From an uncultured Fastidiosipila sp. (GTDB lineage: Bacteria; Bacillota; Clostridia; Saccharofermentanales; Fastidiosipilaceae), in NCBI GenBank assembly GCA_938014865.1, contig CALLQJ010000322.1, positions 1 through 7,295 on the forward strand: a stretch of 7,295 nucleotides of DNA. The letters run 5' to 3'. A program made the position numbers and the translations under genes. The notes under the pieces are model-generated. The model made no database searches and was not told the DNA's origin. It was given only the letters and a program-made list of their open reading frames with translations. Positions 1-6,386 of the stretch are shown in pieces. How positions within the stretch are numbered: position 1 is the stretch's first letter; each line of letters opens with the position of its first letter.

Positions 1-301
1 GATTGACCTCGGAACTCTGGGGGCCAAGGTTATTGCCCGGCGCGGACTGCTGCCGGATCTTGACAAGTCCGAAGAAATCAATGCTTGTTCCGTTAAAGTC
101 AAAGTGGAAGAAAACGGGGAGATGCAGGATTATCTCCTGATGTTTAAAAATGAAACCCATAACCATCCGACCGAAATTGAACCTTTCGGCGGAGCGGCTA
201 CCTGCCTGGGCGGCGCGATCCGCGATCCGCTCTCCGGGCGTTCCTATGTTTATCAGGCGATGCGCCTGACCGGAGCCGCCGATCCGACAGCCCCCCTGGA
301 A

Positions 302-304
302 TAG
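302..304 (+). other. In-frame amber stop in purL
   Basis: The translation reads ...DPTAPLE-stop-TLPGKLSQKRIVTTAAKGYSSYG in one frame before and after the TAG. From memory, family members have Glu-Thr here (the -ET-x-GKLPQ- stretch), so the expected codon is GAG and one G-to-T change explains the stop. The next possible start, GTG at 338, has no convincing ribosome binding site. Confidence 0.9.
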
Positions 305-1672
305 ACACTGCCCGGAAAACTCAGTCAGAAACGCATTGTGACGACGGCGGCCAAAGGCTACAGTTCCTACGGCAATCAGATCGGCCTGCCGGCGGGTCTG
401 GTCCGGGAACTTTATCACCCGAGATATGCGGCCAAACGCATGGAAGTCGGTGCGGTCATTGCGGCGGCGCCGGAAGATCAGGTGATCCGCAAAACGCCGC
501 AGAAAGGCGACGTCGTCGTCCTGCTCGGCGGGCGGACCGGGCGTGACGGCATCGGCGGTGCTACAGGTTCTTCCAAAGAACATGATATTGACTCCGTCGA
601 ACGCTCGGCGGCCGAAGTGCAGAAAGGCAATCCCCCTGAAGAACGCAAGATTCAGCGTCTGTTCAAACGTCCCGAGGCCGCGCGTCTGATACTGCGCTGC
701 AATGACTTCGGTGCGGGCGGGGTTTCGGTGGCGATCGGCGAATTAGCCGACAGCCTGGAAATCGATCTGGATAAGGTGCCTTTGAAATATCAAGGCCTCG
801 ACGGGACGGAAATTGCCATTTCCGAATCGCAGGAGCGCATGGCGGTCGTACTCCATAAAGAAGATGCCGAGCGCTTCTGTGCCATGGCAGCGGAAGAAAA
901 CCTCGAGGCGACGGTTGTCGCAAAGGTCAGCGACAGCGGCAGGCTTCGCATGTACTGGCGCGGAGAGCCGATTGTGGATCTCTCCCGTGCCTTCCTGGAT
1001 ACGGCGGGCGCGGAGCAGCACGCCGAGGTCAGAGTGGAAGCACCGGCAGCCCCTGCCAAAGAAGAAAGCATGCGTGATGACGAGGTCTTTCCCAGGCTCA
1101 AAACGATTCTGCACAGCCTTAACGGGGCCTCGCAGGCCGGACTGCAGGAAATCTTCGACAGTCATATCGGTGCGGGCACCGTTCTGGCGCCTTACGGGGG
1201 CATGACTTTGCGCAGCCCGGAAGATGTGATGGCGGCCATGATCCCGGTGCATAAAGGCGTTTCGAAAACCGCGTCTTTGATGGCCTACGGATTCGAACCG
1301 TACCGCAGTGAAGCGAATCCTTACCGCGGCGCTTACTTGTCGGTTTTGGATTCCGTAACGAAGCTCTGGGCGGCCGGCGCGGATCCCGAAAGAATCCGTC
1401 TGAGTTTCCAGGAATATTTCCCTGCGGTCCGCGATGCGGCGCACTGGGGACTGCCCTTCCAGGCACTGCTCGGTGCCCTGGATGCGCAGCTTGACTTTTC
1501 GGCACCGGCTATCGGCGGCAAGGACAGCATGTCCGGAAGTTTCGGCGAGCTGGATGTCCCGCCGAACCTCATTTCCTTTGCGGTCGGAACGGCGGAAGCG
1601 AGAAAAGTCCGCAGCCGGATTCTTTTGAATAAACCCTCTTCGGAGGTCTATATTCTCCGGAGAGCGGCGGGA

Positions 1673-1675
1673 TAA
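1673..1675 (+). other. In-frame ochre stop in purL
   Basis: The frame is unchanged across this TAA: ...SSEVYILRRAAG-stop-GGNFRWSEDEIREQREK, continuing to MAVGNQCGLSI. The site lies in a poorly conserved link after the second synthetase half. The original codon cannot be read with certainty; GAA or CAA would each need one substitution. Confidence 0.88.
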
Positions 1676-2371
1676 GGCGGAAATTTCCGCTGGTCCGAAG
1701 ATGAAATCCGCGAGCAGCGCGAGAAAACGGCAGCTGCCGTTTCCAATGAAGACTGCCTGGCGGCCTCGGCAACAGATCCCAAGGGACTCTTATATACGCT
1801 CTTTACCATGGCCGTCGGCAATCAGTGCGGCCTGAGCATTAACGAAGCATTCTCCGCTTCGGATCTCTTCCGCCCGATGCCGGGGGCTATTCTGGTCCAG
1901 GCGGAGTCGGAAGATTTCAAGAATTATCTGCGTGAAGCGGGCTGGGAGAAAGCCGCCGAACTGCGTTCGGATGAATGCTTCACGTATAAAGAGGAAAAGC
2001 TGGATCTTGAAGACGCGGCGGCCGTGTACGAAGGAGGACTTGAAGAGGTCTACCCGCAGGCACACAAAGCCGAGTGGGCATCGCCCGATGAGCGGGAAGC
2101 AAAGAGAGCCGATGATGAAGGTTTCGCGGCGCATCTCAGAGTCTGGCTCCCCGATAAGCAGAAAGCCTCGCCCTTGGTGCTGATTCCGCTTTTCCCGGGC
2201 AGCAATTGTGAGTATGACTCGGCCGTGTCCTTTGAACGGGCCGGGGCCCGCTGTGAAACGCTGGTCATCCGCAATCTCAGCCCGGAAGATCTGGCCGAGA
2301 GCATCGAGCGTCTCGAAGACGGGCTGCGCCGGGCGCGGATGCGCATTTTGCTGGGCGGCTGCAGCGGCGGG

Positions 2372-2380
2372 GATGCACGG
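2372..2380 (+). other. Frameshift (one-base loss) in the purL glutaminase domain
   Basis: Up to ...GGCSGGD the gene is in the frame of base 2. From 2377 the frame of base 1 gives TDAVAYGSAKFITSTFRNEK and then GICNGFQALIKLG, which is clearly PurL. Unshifted, translation ends at TGA 2480-2482 after an unrelated tail. Restoring one base near 2375-2376 rejoins the two halves. Confidence 0.9.
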
Positions 2381-2981
2381 ATGCCGTCGCCTACGGTTCG
2401 GCCAAATTCATTACCTCAACCTTCCGCAACGAAAAACTCGCCGAGGCCCTCACGGACCTTTACGAAAACCGGGACGGTCTGATCCTGGGGATCTGCAACG
2501 GCTTTCAGGCCTTAATTAAACTGGGACTTTTGCCCTACGGCAAAATCCAAGCGCAGAGTGCGTCGAGCCCGACGCTGGCCTACAATACCGTCGGCCGTCA
2601 CATTGCGACCTATGTTTATACCCGCCTGCTGCATAATAATTCACCTTGGCTGAGTGAACTTCAGCCCGGCCAGATTCACAGACTGCCCGTAAGCCACGGG
2701 GAGGGACGTCTGACGGCGCCTCCGGAAGTCATCCGGGAACTCGAGCGCAGCGGTCAGATTGTGGCACAGTACGTGGATGACTTAGGCGAGCCTTCGCTTT
2801 TCCGCCCCTTCAATCCGAACGGATCGGCGGCCGCGGTTGAATCGCTCATGTCGAAAGACGGCCGGATCCTCGGCAAGATGGGGCACAGCGAACGCTGGAA
2901 TCCTTATGTGGCATCCAATGTGCCGGATGTCGCGCTGCAGGATATTTTCACCGGCGGCGTAAAATATTTTGCGGACTGAGC

Positions 2982-3620
2982 ATGGCGCATATCCCGAAAA
3001 GCAATACCCATGATCTGAAGATCCTGAGCTTTGACGAGGCCCTTCGGGGCAGCCCGGGATCTTCAGATCTTTATGATGCCGAAAAATGGCTCTATGTCCC
3101 TGATCATTACCTGGACTATCGTTATATATTAGCTTCCCGGGGCCTGAAGCCTTTGATCTGCATCGGGATTAATCCTTCTACGGCAGCACCGGGCGATCTG
3201 GACAATACCCTGAAATCCGTAGAACGCATTGCCCGCGGCAACGGCTTTGACAGTTTTATCATGTTTAATGTCTATGCCCAGCGGGCGACCCGGCCGGATC
3301 ACCTGGACAAGGCCTGCAATCATTTCCTGCATCAGGAAAATATGCGCGCCTTCCGCTATATCCTCAGCCGGCAGCAGGAGCGGGACAGGCGGCCGGCACT
3401 CTGGGCGGCCTGGGGGACGCTCATTGAAAAAAGACCCTGGCTCTTTGACTGCCTGGAAGATATGATTGCTCTCGGCGAGGCCTTTGATGCCGCTTGGTAT
3501 ACGGCCGGGCGCCGTTCGAAAAAAGGACATCCCCATCATCCCTTGTATCTTCGAAAAGACAGTCCTTTGGATCCTTTTGATATTAAAGACTACTGCCGCC
3601 TGCAAGCAGAAGACAGCTGA
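2982..3620 (+). CDS. DUF1643 family protein
   Basis: This 212-residue protein is recognised as DUF1643 by YRYILASRGLKPLICIGINP (about residues 46-65), the following NPSTA, DNTLKSVERIARGNGFDSF (about 74-92), NVYAQRAT (96-103), and HPHHPLYL near the C-terminus. The biochemical function of the family is not established to my knowledge, and none is proposed here. No signal peptide or membrane segment is apparent, so it is probably cytosolic. ATG 2982 is the only in-frame Met before the conserved core. The purL stop is only two bases upstream and no good ribosome binding site precedes it, so translation probably depended on purL; the purL lesions may therefore lower its expression. About residues 11-29 are encoded by a strong stem-loop. 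The gene is intact and ends TGA. Confidence 0.85.
   Translation: MAHIPKSNTHDLKILSFDEALRGSPGSSDLYDAEKWLYVPDHYLDYRYILASRGLKPLICIGINPSTAAPGDLDNTLKSVERIARGNGFDSFIMFNVYAQRATRPDHLDKACNHFLHQENMRAFRYILSRQQERDRRPALWAAWGTLIEKRPWLFDCLEDMIALGEAFDAAWYTAGRRSKKGHPHHPLYLRKDSPLDPFDIKDYCRLQAEDS
3012..3069 (+). repeat. Long inverted repeat with UUCG-capped hairpin inside the DUF1643 gene
   Basis: The arms GATCTGAAGATCC (3012-3024) and GGATCTTCAGATC (3057-3069) are perfect 13-base reverse complements. Pairing extends inward through 3025-3030 with 3051-3056, with one wobble and one mismatch. Directly against the right arm sits GCCC-TTCG-GGGC (3039-3050), a four-pair helix closing a canonical C(UUCG)G tetraloop, leaving an eight-base bulge (3031-3038) on the left only. 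Each arm is itself a near palindrome. No T-run follows, so it is not an ordinary terminator. Its role is unknown. Confidence 0.8.
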
Positions 3621-3737
3621 TTCTGCAGCAGAGACTTTTCCTGCCTTTCCGTAAATTTTGCCGAAATCATCTCTTTTTGCTTAATTAAGTGTAAAAAAAG
3701 GATGAATTACGGCGCTTTGGCGGGGAAAGTGTTTCTT

Positions 3738-3766
3738 TTGTTGTATTACAAATTTAGAATTATTAT
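3738..3766 (+). promoter_or_regulatory. Probable sigma-A type promoter of the perR-like gene
   Basis: A weak -35, TTGTTG (3738-3743), and a -10 of TATTAT (3761-3766, one mismatch to TATAAT) are separated by 17 bases in an AT-rich stretch. Transcription would start near 3773, giving a leader of about 85 bases. The alternative pair TTGTAT/TATAGA is offset by three bases and cannot be excluded. Confidence 0.5.
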
Positions 3767-3768
3767 AG
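3754..3768. promoter_or_regulatory. Per box (PerR operator) overlapping the -10
   Basis: TTAGAATTATTATAG matches the Bacillus Per box consensus TTATAATNATTATAA at 12 of 14 defined positions. It overlaps the proposed -10 of the adjacent Fur/PerR-family gene, the arrangement expected for autorepression. Because the region is AT-rich, some similarity by chance is possible. Confidence 0.65.
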
Positions 3769-3782
3769 AATTGATATAAGAC

Positions 3783-3810
3783 CAGACTGTCGTGAGCAGC
3801 GCACAGTCTG
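3783..3810 (+). repeat. Hairpin in the perR leader
   Basis: CAGACTGT (3783-3790) and ACAGTCTG (3803-3810) are perfect eight-base reverse complements separated by 12 bases. The element lies between the proposed transcription start and the ribosome binding site. No T-tract follows, so it is not an intrinsic terminator. It could be an mRNA-stability element or a protein-binding palindrome. Confidence 0.55.
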
Positions 3811-3846
3811 CATAATTATTCTATTTAAGAAATATTATACACAGTG

Positions 3847-3853
3847 AAGGAGG
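3847..3853 (+). promoter_or_regulatory. Ribosome binding site fixing the perR start
   Basis: AAGGAGG lies five bases before ATG 3859. A GTG at 3844 in the same frame would place this element inside the coding sequence, so the ATG is the start. Confidence 0.85.
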
Positions 3854-3858
3854 ATACT

Positions 3859-4290
3859 ATGGCCCAGACTCAATTAGTCGGAATGCTCAAAGATGCCGGT
3901 ATTAAACCGACCAGCCAGCGGGTCCTGATTCTGGATTATCTGATGAATCACCACAATCATCCTTCCAGTGAAGAAATCTATCAGAGCCTCCACGATGAGG
4001 TTTCTGTTTTGTCCCGCGCAACGGTTTATAATACGGTGAATATCTTCAAACAGAAAGGCCTGATACGAGCGCTTGATACGGGCGACGAAGTGTCGCATTA
4101 CGATATCGATCTCAGTGATCACGGCCATTTCCAGTGCACGCAGTGCCTGAAGATCTGGAATATTCCGCTCCCGGACGATGCGGCCGACCAGATGGTGCTC
4201 CCGGAAGGTTTTGTGTCAGAAGACATGCAGGTGCTGATCAAAGGCGTCTGCAGAGACTGCCGTGAAAAAGCAGAAGAAAAGGCGCCGTGA
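3859..4290 (+). CDS. perR: Fur-family metalloregulator, PerR-like
   Basis: This 143-residue DNA-binding repressor is expected to control oxidative-stress and metal genes. The N-terminal winged helix spans about residues 1-80, with SRATVYNTVNIFKQKGLI as the recognition region. A structural zinc site is formed by C93/C96 (CTQC) and C131/C134 (CRDC). The regulatory-site residues H34, D82, H88 and H90 align with B. subtilis PerR H37, D85, H91 and H93. The fifth PerR ligand, D104, appears as N101 (IWNIP), so peroxide sensing may be altered; classic Fur has Glu there. The gene has its own promoter, a Per box over the -10 and a dedicated terminator, indicating a single-gene, probably autoregulated unit. 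PerR is preferred over Fur because of the operator and His34. Zur is less likely. Confidence 0.8.
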   Translation: MAQTQLVGMLKDAGIKPTSQRVLILDYLMNHHNHPSSEEIYQSLHDEVSVLSRATVYNTVNIFKQKGLIRALDTGDEVSHYDIDLSDHGHFQCTQCLKIWNIPLPDDAADQMVLPEGFVSEDMQVLIKGVCRDCREKAEEKAP

Positions 4291-4323
4291 TAATGCACGG
4301 AGCCCCTGATGTTCCGGTCTTAC

Positions 4324-4357
4324 GATCCTTGAACCTCCGGTTTGAGGATCTTTTTTT
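4324..4357 (+). terminator. Intrinsic terminator after perR
   Basis: A 12-position stem pairs GATCCTTGAACC (4324-4335) with GGTTTGAGGATC (4339-4350), including two G-T wobbles, with a three-base loop and a run of seven T (4351-4357). On the opposite strand there is no matching T-run, so it serves perR rather than the convergent gene. Confidence 0.9.
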
Positions 4358-4360
4358 GTC

Positions 4361-4825
4361 TCAGGCTTCCGGCCGCCTGCCTTTGTTTCTTTTCTTGCCG
4401 TTTTCACGATTATACGCGAGAATAAATTCGCCCTCATCAAAGCGGCGGCCGACCTTTTTGCTGATGGAAGGGAAGTAGGCCTTCATTTTTTCAAAGCTTT
4501 CATCCGAGATCACATGTTCCATGCGGCAGGCATCCTCCGCCGCCGTTTCCTCGTTGACGCCTAAATGCACCAGCAGATCATGCAGGAAAAGATGCCGCTC
4601 ATAAACTCGCGACGCGGCCGCCATGCCTTTTTCGGTCAGTTTCAGGACCCCGTTGTCGGCAAAATTCAGGTAGCCGTTATCTTCGAGCAGATGGACGGCC
4701 CTGCTGACACTCGGTTTAGAAAAGCCCATTTCTTCGGCAATATCAATCGAGCGAACTTCACTTTGGCGGTTTTGAAGAATTAAAATCGTTTCAAGATAGT
4801 TTTCACTTGACTCTGCTAATACCAT
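4361..4825 (-). CDS. DtxR/MntR-family metal-dependent transcriptional regulator
   Basis: The protein has 154 residues. An N-terminal winged helix (about 5-65; RSIDIAEEMGFSKPSVSRAV is the helix-turn-helix) is followed by a dimerisation and metal-binding region to about 125 and a basic tail (KKRNKGRR). There is no C-terminal SH3/FeoA domain, as in MntR. By alignment from memory with B. subtilis MntR, the ligand positions are N9 (Asp8), E12, H78, C100 (Glu99), E103 and H104. The C-x-x-E-H motif is the DtxR/IdeR form, so iron or manganese sensing cannot be decided. ATG 4825 is chosen over an upstream in-frame start at 4861 because GGAGG sits five bases before it. The gene is divergent from purF and convergent with perR, and is intact. 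Its targets are unknown; manganese or iron transport is typical for the family. Confidence 0.85.
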   Translation of the reverse strand: MVLAESSENYLETILILQNRQSEVRSIDIAEEMGFSKPSVSRAVHLLEDNGYLNFADNGVLKLTEKGMAAASRVYERHLFLHDLLVHLGVNEETAAEDACRMEHVISDESFEKMKAYFPSISKKVGRRFDEGEFILAYNRENGKKRNKGRRPEA

Positions 4826-4830
4826 ATTTA

Positions 4831-4835
4831 CCTCC
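4831..4835 (-). promoter_or_regulatory. Ribosome binding site fixing the DtxR-family start
   Basis: On the minus strand GGAGG is five bases upstream of the ATG at 4825. The longer reading from 4861 would start inside the -10 element, so it is rejected. Confidence 0.8.
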
Positions 4836-4860
4836 GGCCGAACGGCAATGCTTACTATCA

Positions 4861-4866
4861 ATTATA
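4861..4866 (-). promoter_or_regulatory. -10 element for the DtxR-family gene
   Basis: The minus strand reads TATAAT here, a perfect -10, about 36 bases before the ATG. No recognisable -35 lies 16-18 bases upstream, so activity may need an activator or rest on the -10 alone. Confidence 0.5.
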
Positions 4867-4894
4867 CATGTTTCTGGTGAAAGACGCCTCTACA

Positions 4895-4903
4895 TGCTAT
4901 GAT
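4895..4903 (+). promoter_or_regulatory. Extended -10 promoter of purF
   Basis: TGC-TATGAT fits an extended -10 (TGN plus five of six bases of TATAAT). The -35 region is poor (TGGTGA at 4875-4880). The predicted transcription start, near 4910, would put an ATG at 4899 outside the mRNA, which supports the purF start at 4944. Confidence 0.5.
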
Positions 4904-4909
4904 AAACAC

Positions 4910-4923
4910 CGTTCAAGTGAACG
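4910..4923. promoter_or_regulatory. Palindrome in the purF leader, candidate operator
   Basis: CGTTCA-AG-TGAACG is a perfect 14-base inverted repeat, four bases before the purF ribosome binding site and at the predicted transcription start. It does not match the Bacillus PurBox well, although both contain GTTC/GAAC. It could be an operator or, as RNA, a five-pair hairpin next to the ribosome binding site. Confidence 0.45.
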
Positions 4924-4926
4924 ATT

Positions 4927-4933
4927 GGAGAGA
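4927..4933 (+). promoter_or_regulatory. Ribosome binding site fixing the purF start
   Basis: GGAGAGA lies ten bases before ATG 4944. ATG 4950 would be too far from it, and ATG 4899 lies upstream of it within the promoter. Confidence 0.7.
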
Positions 4934-4943
4934 GTATCCTGAA

Positions 4944-6386
4944 ATGCAAATGAAAGATTATATGTCAGAACAATGTGCGTCCTGCCGCGGCGTCTGTCAG
5001 GGCAGGATGCTCCACGAAGAGTGCGGTGTTTTCGGTGTGCATAAAGTGCCTAATGCCGCACATTTAGCCTATTACGGCCTGCATGCGCTGCAGCACCGCG
5101 GGCAGGAAGCCTGCGGCATTGCCGCCAGCGACGGCAATTCTTTTGTCTCGCGGAAGGGCATGGGTCTGGTGACCGATAACTTTAACGTGCGGCGCATTGC
5201 TGATCTTAAAGGGCATCACGCCTTAGGGCACGTGCGCTACAGTACGGCCGAGAGCAACCTGATCGAGAATGTGCAGCCGATTATGGTGCGTTCGCATCAA
5301 GGTTATTTTGCGGTGGCCCACAACGGGCAGATCGTGAATGCGTCGGATTTAAGAATCCGCCTGGAGCTGGACGGCTCGATTTTCCAGGGCACGGCGGATA
5401 CGGAAATCATTGCGCACCTTATCCAGCGCGGAGACGGTTCGCTGCTTGAAAAAATAAAATACACGGCAACCCTGCTGGAAGGGGCTTTTTCTACTTTTGT
5501 CGTCATGACCAAGAACACCATGTATGCGGTCCGCGACCGCTACGGCATCCGCCCTTTGTCGGTAGGAAAGCTGGATAACGGCTATATTGTCAGCTCGGAA
5601 ACCTGTGCCTTTGATACCGTGGGAGCGACTTACATCCGCGATGTCAAACCGGGCGAGATCATTAAGTTCGGCAAAGAGAAAATAGAATCCGTCTTTTTCG
5701 CCGAGGACTGTTCCAGCCGGCTTTGTGCCATGGAATATATTTATTTCTCGCGTCCGGATTCGGATCTGGAAGGGATCAATGTGCATGCCGCCCGCAAGAA
5801 AACAGGCCGCCTGATGGCGGAAAAGGATGATGTGGACGCCGATATTGTGGTCGGTGTGCCCGATTCTTCGCTTTCCGCGGCGATGGGCTATGCCGAGGCC
5901 CGCAAGATTCCTTATGAGATGGGGCTTTTGAAAAATAAATACATCGGCAGAACCTTTATCCAGCCCTCACAGGAAGACCGGGAGCGCGGGGTGAAGATGA
6001 AACTTTCCGCGATCAAGAGCATTGTGCGGGGCAAAAGAATTATTCTGCTTGACGATTCGATTGTGCGCGGCACGACCTCGCTTCGGATCGTGCGGCTCTT
6101 AAGAGAAGCCGGGGCGAAAGAAATTCATGTGCGCATTGTTTCGCCGCCTTTGATTTCGCCTTGTTTTTACGGGGTGGACCTGAGAACCAAGGATGAATTG
6201 ATTTCGGCGCGCCTTGATCAAAGCGAACTGAAGCAGTGGCTCAAAGCCGACAGCCTGAAATTCCTGAACGTCGACGATATGAAAAACTGCTTTACGCCGG
6301 GGCTTTGCACGGCGTGCTTTGACGGGCATTATCTGACGCCGCTTTATGATTATGAGAAAGAAGTGCATAAGGAGGCGAGGGCTTGA
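4944..6386 (+). CDS. purF: Amidophosphoribosyltransferase (glutamine PRPP amidotransferase)
   Basis: PurF transfers the glutamine amide to PRPP, making phosphoribosylamine, the committed step of purine synthesis. With the start at 4944 it has 480 residues, close to B. subtilis PurF (about 476). The N-terminal nucleophile hydrolase domain begins with C27 in EECGVFG, so a propeptide of 26 residues must be cleaved. RYSTAESNLIENVQP and AHNGQIVNA follow in the glutaminase half. The phosphoribosyltransferase half carries the PRPP loop LLDDSIVRGTT (about 369-379). Cysteines 261, 407, 455 and 458 (LCAMEY, SPCFYG, LCTACF) match the four [4Fe-4S] ligands of the Bacillus type. The propeptide contains an unusual C-x2-C-x3-C (C11, C14, C18). 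It is the first gene of a purF-ruvC-ruvA run: its TGA overlaps the ruvC start by four bases. Confidence 0.96.
   Translation: MQMKDYMSEQCASCRGVCQGRMLHEECGVFGVHKVPNAAHLAYYGLHALQHRGQEACGIAASDGNSFVSRKGMGLVTDNFNVRRIADLKGHHALGHVRYSTAESNLIENVQPIMVRSHQGYFAVAHNGQIVNASDLRIRLELDGSIFQGTADTEIIAHLIQRGDGSLLEKIKYTATLLEGAFSTFVVMTKNTMYAVRDRYGIRPLSVGKLDNGYIVSSETCAFDTVGATYIRDVKPGEIIKFGKEKIESVFFAEDCSSRLCAMEYIYFSRPDSDLEGINVHAARKKTGRLMAEKDDVDADIVVGVPDSSLSAAMGYAEARKIPYEMGLLKNKYIGRTFIQPSQEDRERGVKMKLSAIKSIVRGKRIILLDDSIVRGTTSLRIVRLLREAGAKEIHVRIVSPPLISPCFYGVDLRTKDELISARLDQSELKQWLKADSLKFLNVDDMKNCFTPGLCTACFDGHYLTPLYDYEKEVHKEARA

Larger units (their letters stand above)
1..2979 (+). pseudogene. purL: purL, single-chain phosphoribosylformylglycinamidine (FGAM) synthase; 5'-partial, broken by two stops and a frameshift
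   Basis: PurL uses ATP and glutamine to convert FGAR to FGAM, the fourth step of purine synthesis, in the cytoplasm. The reading starts before base 1 (frame of base 2). The visible part corresponds to about 990 residues; the family is usually near 1250, so roughly the first 250 are missing. In order one sees NETHNHPTEIEPFGG (149-193), GYSSYGNQIG (356-385), GGRTGRDGIGGATGSS (527-574), NDFGAGGVS (701-727), the second synthetase half with IGGKDSMSG near 1510-1540, and a C-terminal glutaminase domain from about 2160. That domain has PGSNCEYDSA, the nucleophile Cys in GICNGFQ (codon 2494-2496), and the His and Glu of GHSER (2884-2892). Interruptions are TAG at 302-304, TAA at 1673-1675 and a one-base loss near 2375-2377. 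Homology continues across each one, so this is one gene, not several. Catalytic residues remain, which implies recent inactivation or assembly error. Confidence 0.93.

Noticed and set aside
743..1444. A long (233 residue) minus-strand open frame within purL
   Set aside because: It is antisense to clear PurL homology, has no recognisable domain, and reflects GC-biased codon use of the sense gene.
302..1675. Recoding of TAG and TAA as sense codons, or programmed readthrough, in purL
   Set aside because: ruvC uses TAG as a normal stop, the other genes end in TGA, no readthrough context is evident, and a frameshift in the same gene points to simple damage or error.
2237..2250. CGGGCC-GG-GGCCCG palindrome inside purL
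   Set aside because: It is GC-only, lies in coding sequence, and has no supporting context; chance is a sufficient explanation.
3606..3639. A possible terminator after the DUF1643 gene: GCAGAA/TTCTGC stem followed by TTTT
   Set aside because: Only six base pairs with a nine-base loop, and the short T-run is ten bases further on, so it is too weak to call.
3702..3779. A 25-residue hydrophobic small open frame starting MNYGALAGKVFLLLYY
   Set aside because: The AGG abuts the ATG with no spacing, and the frame runs through the perR promoter and Per box.
4899..4943. Upstream ATG start for purF giving 495 residues
   Set aside because: The ATG lies inside the proposed -10 element and lacks a ribosome binding site; ATG 4944 has GGAGAGA at proper spacing.
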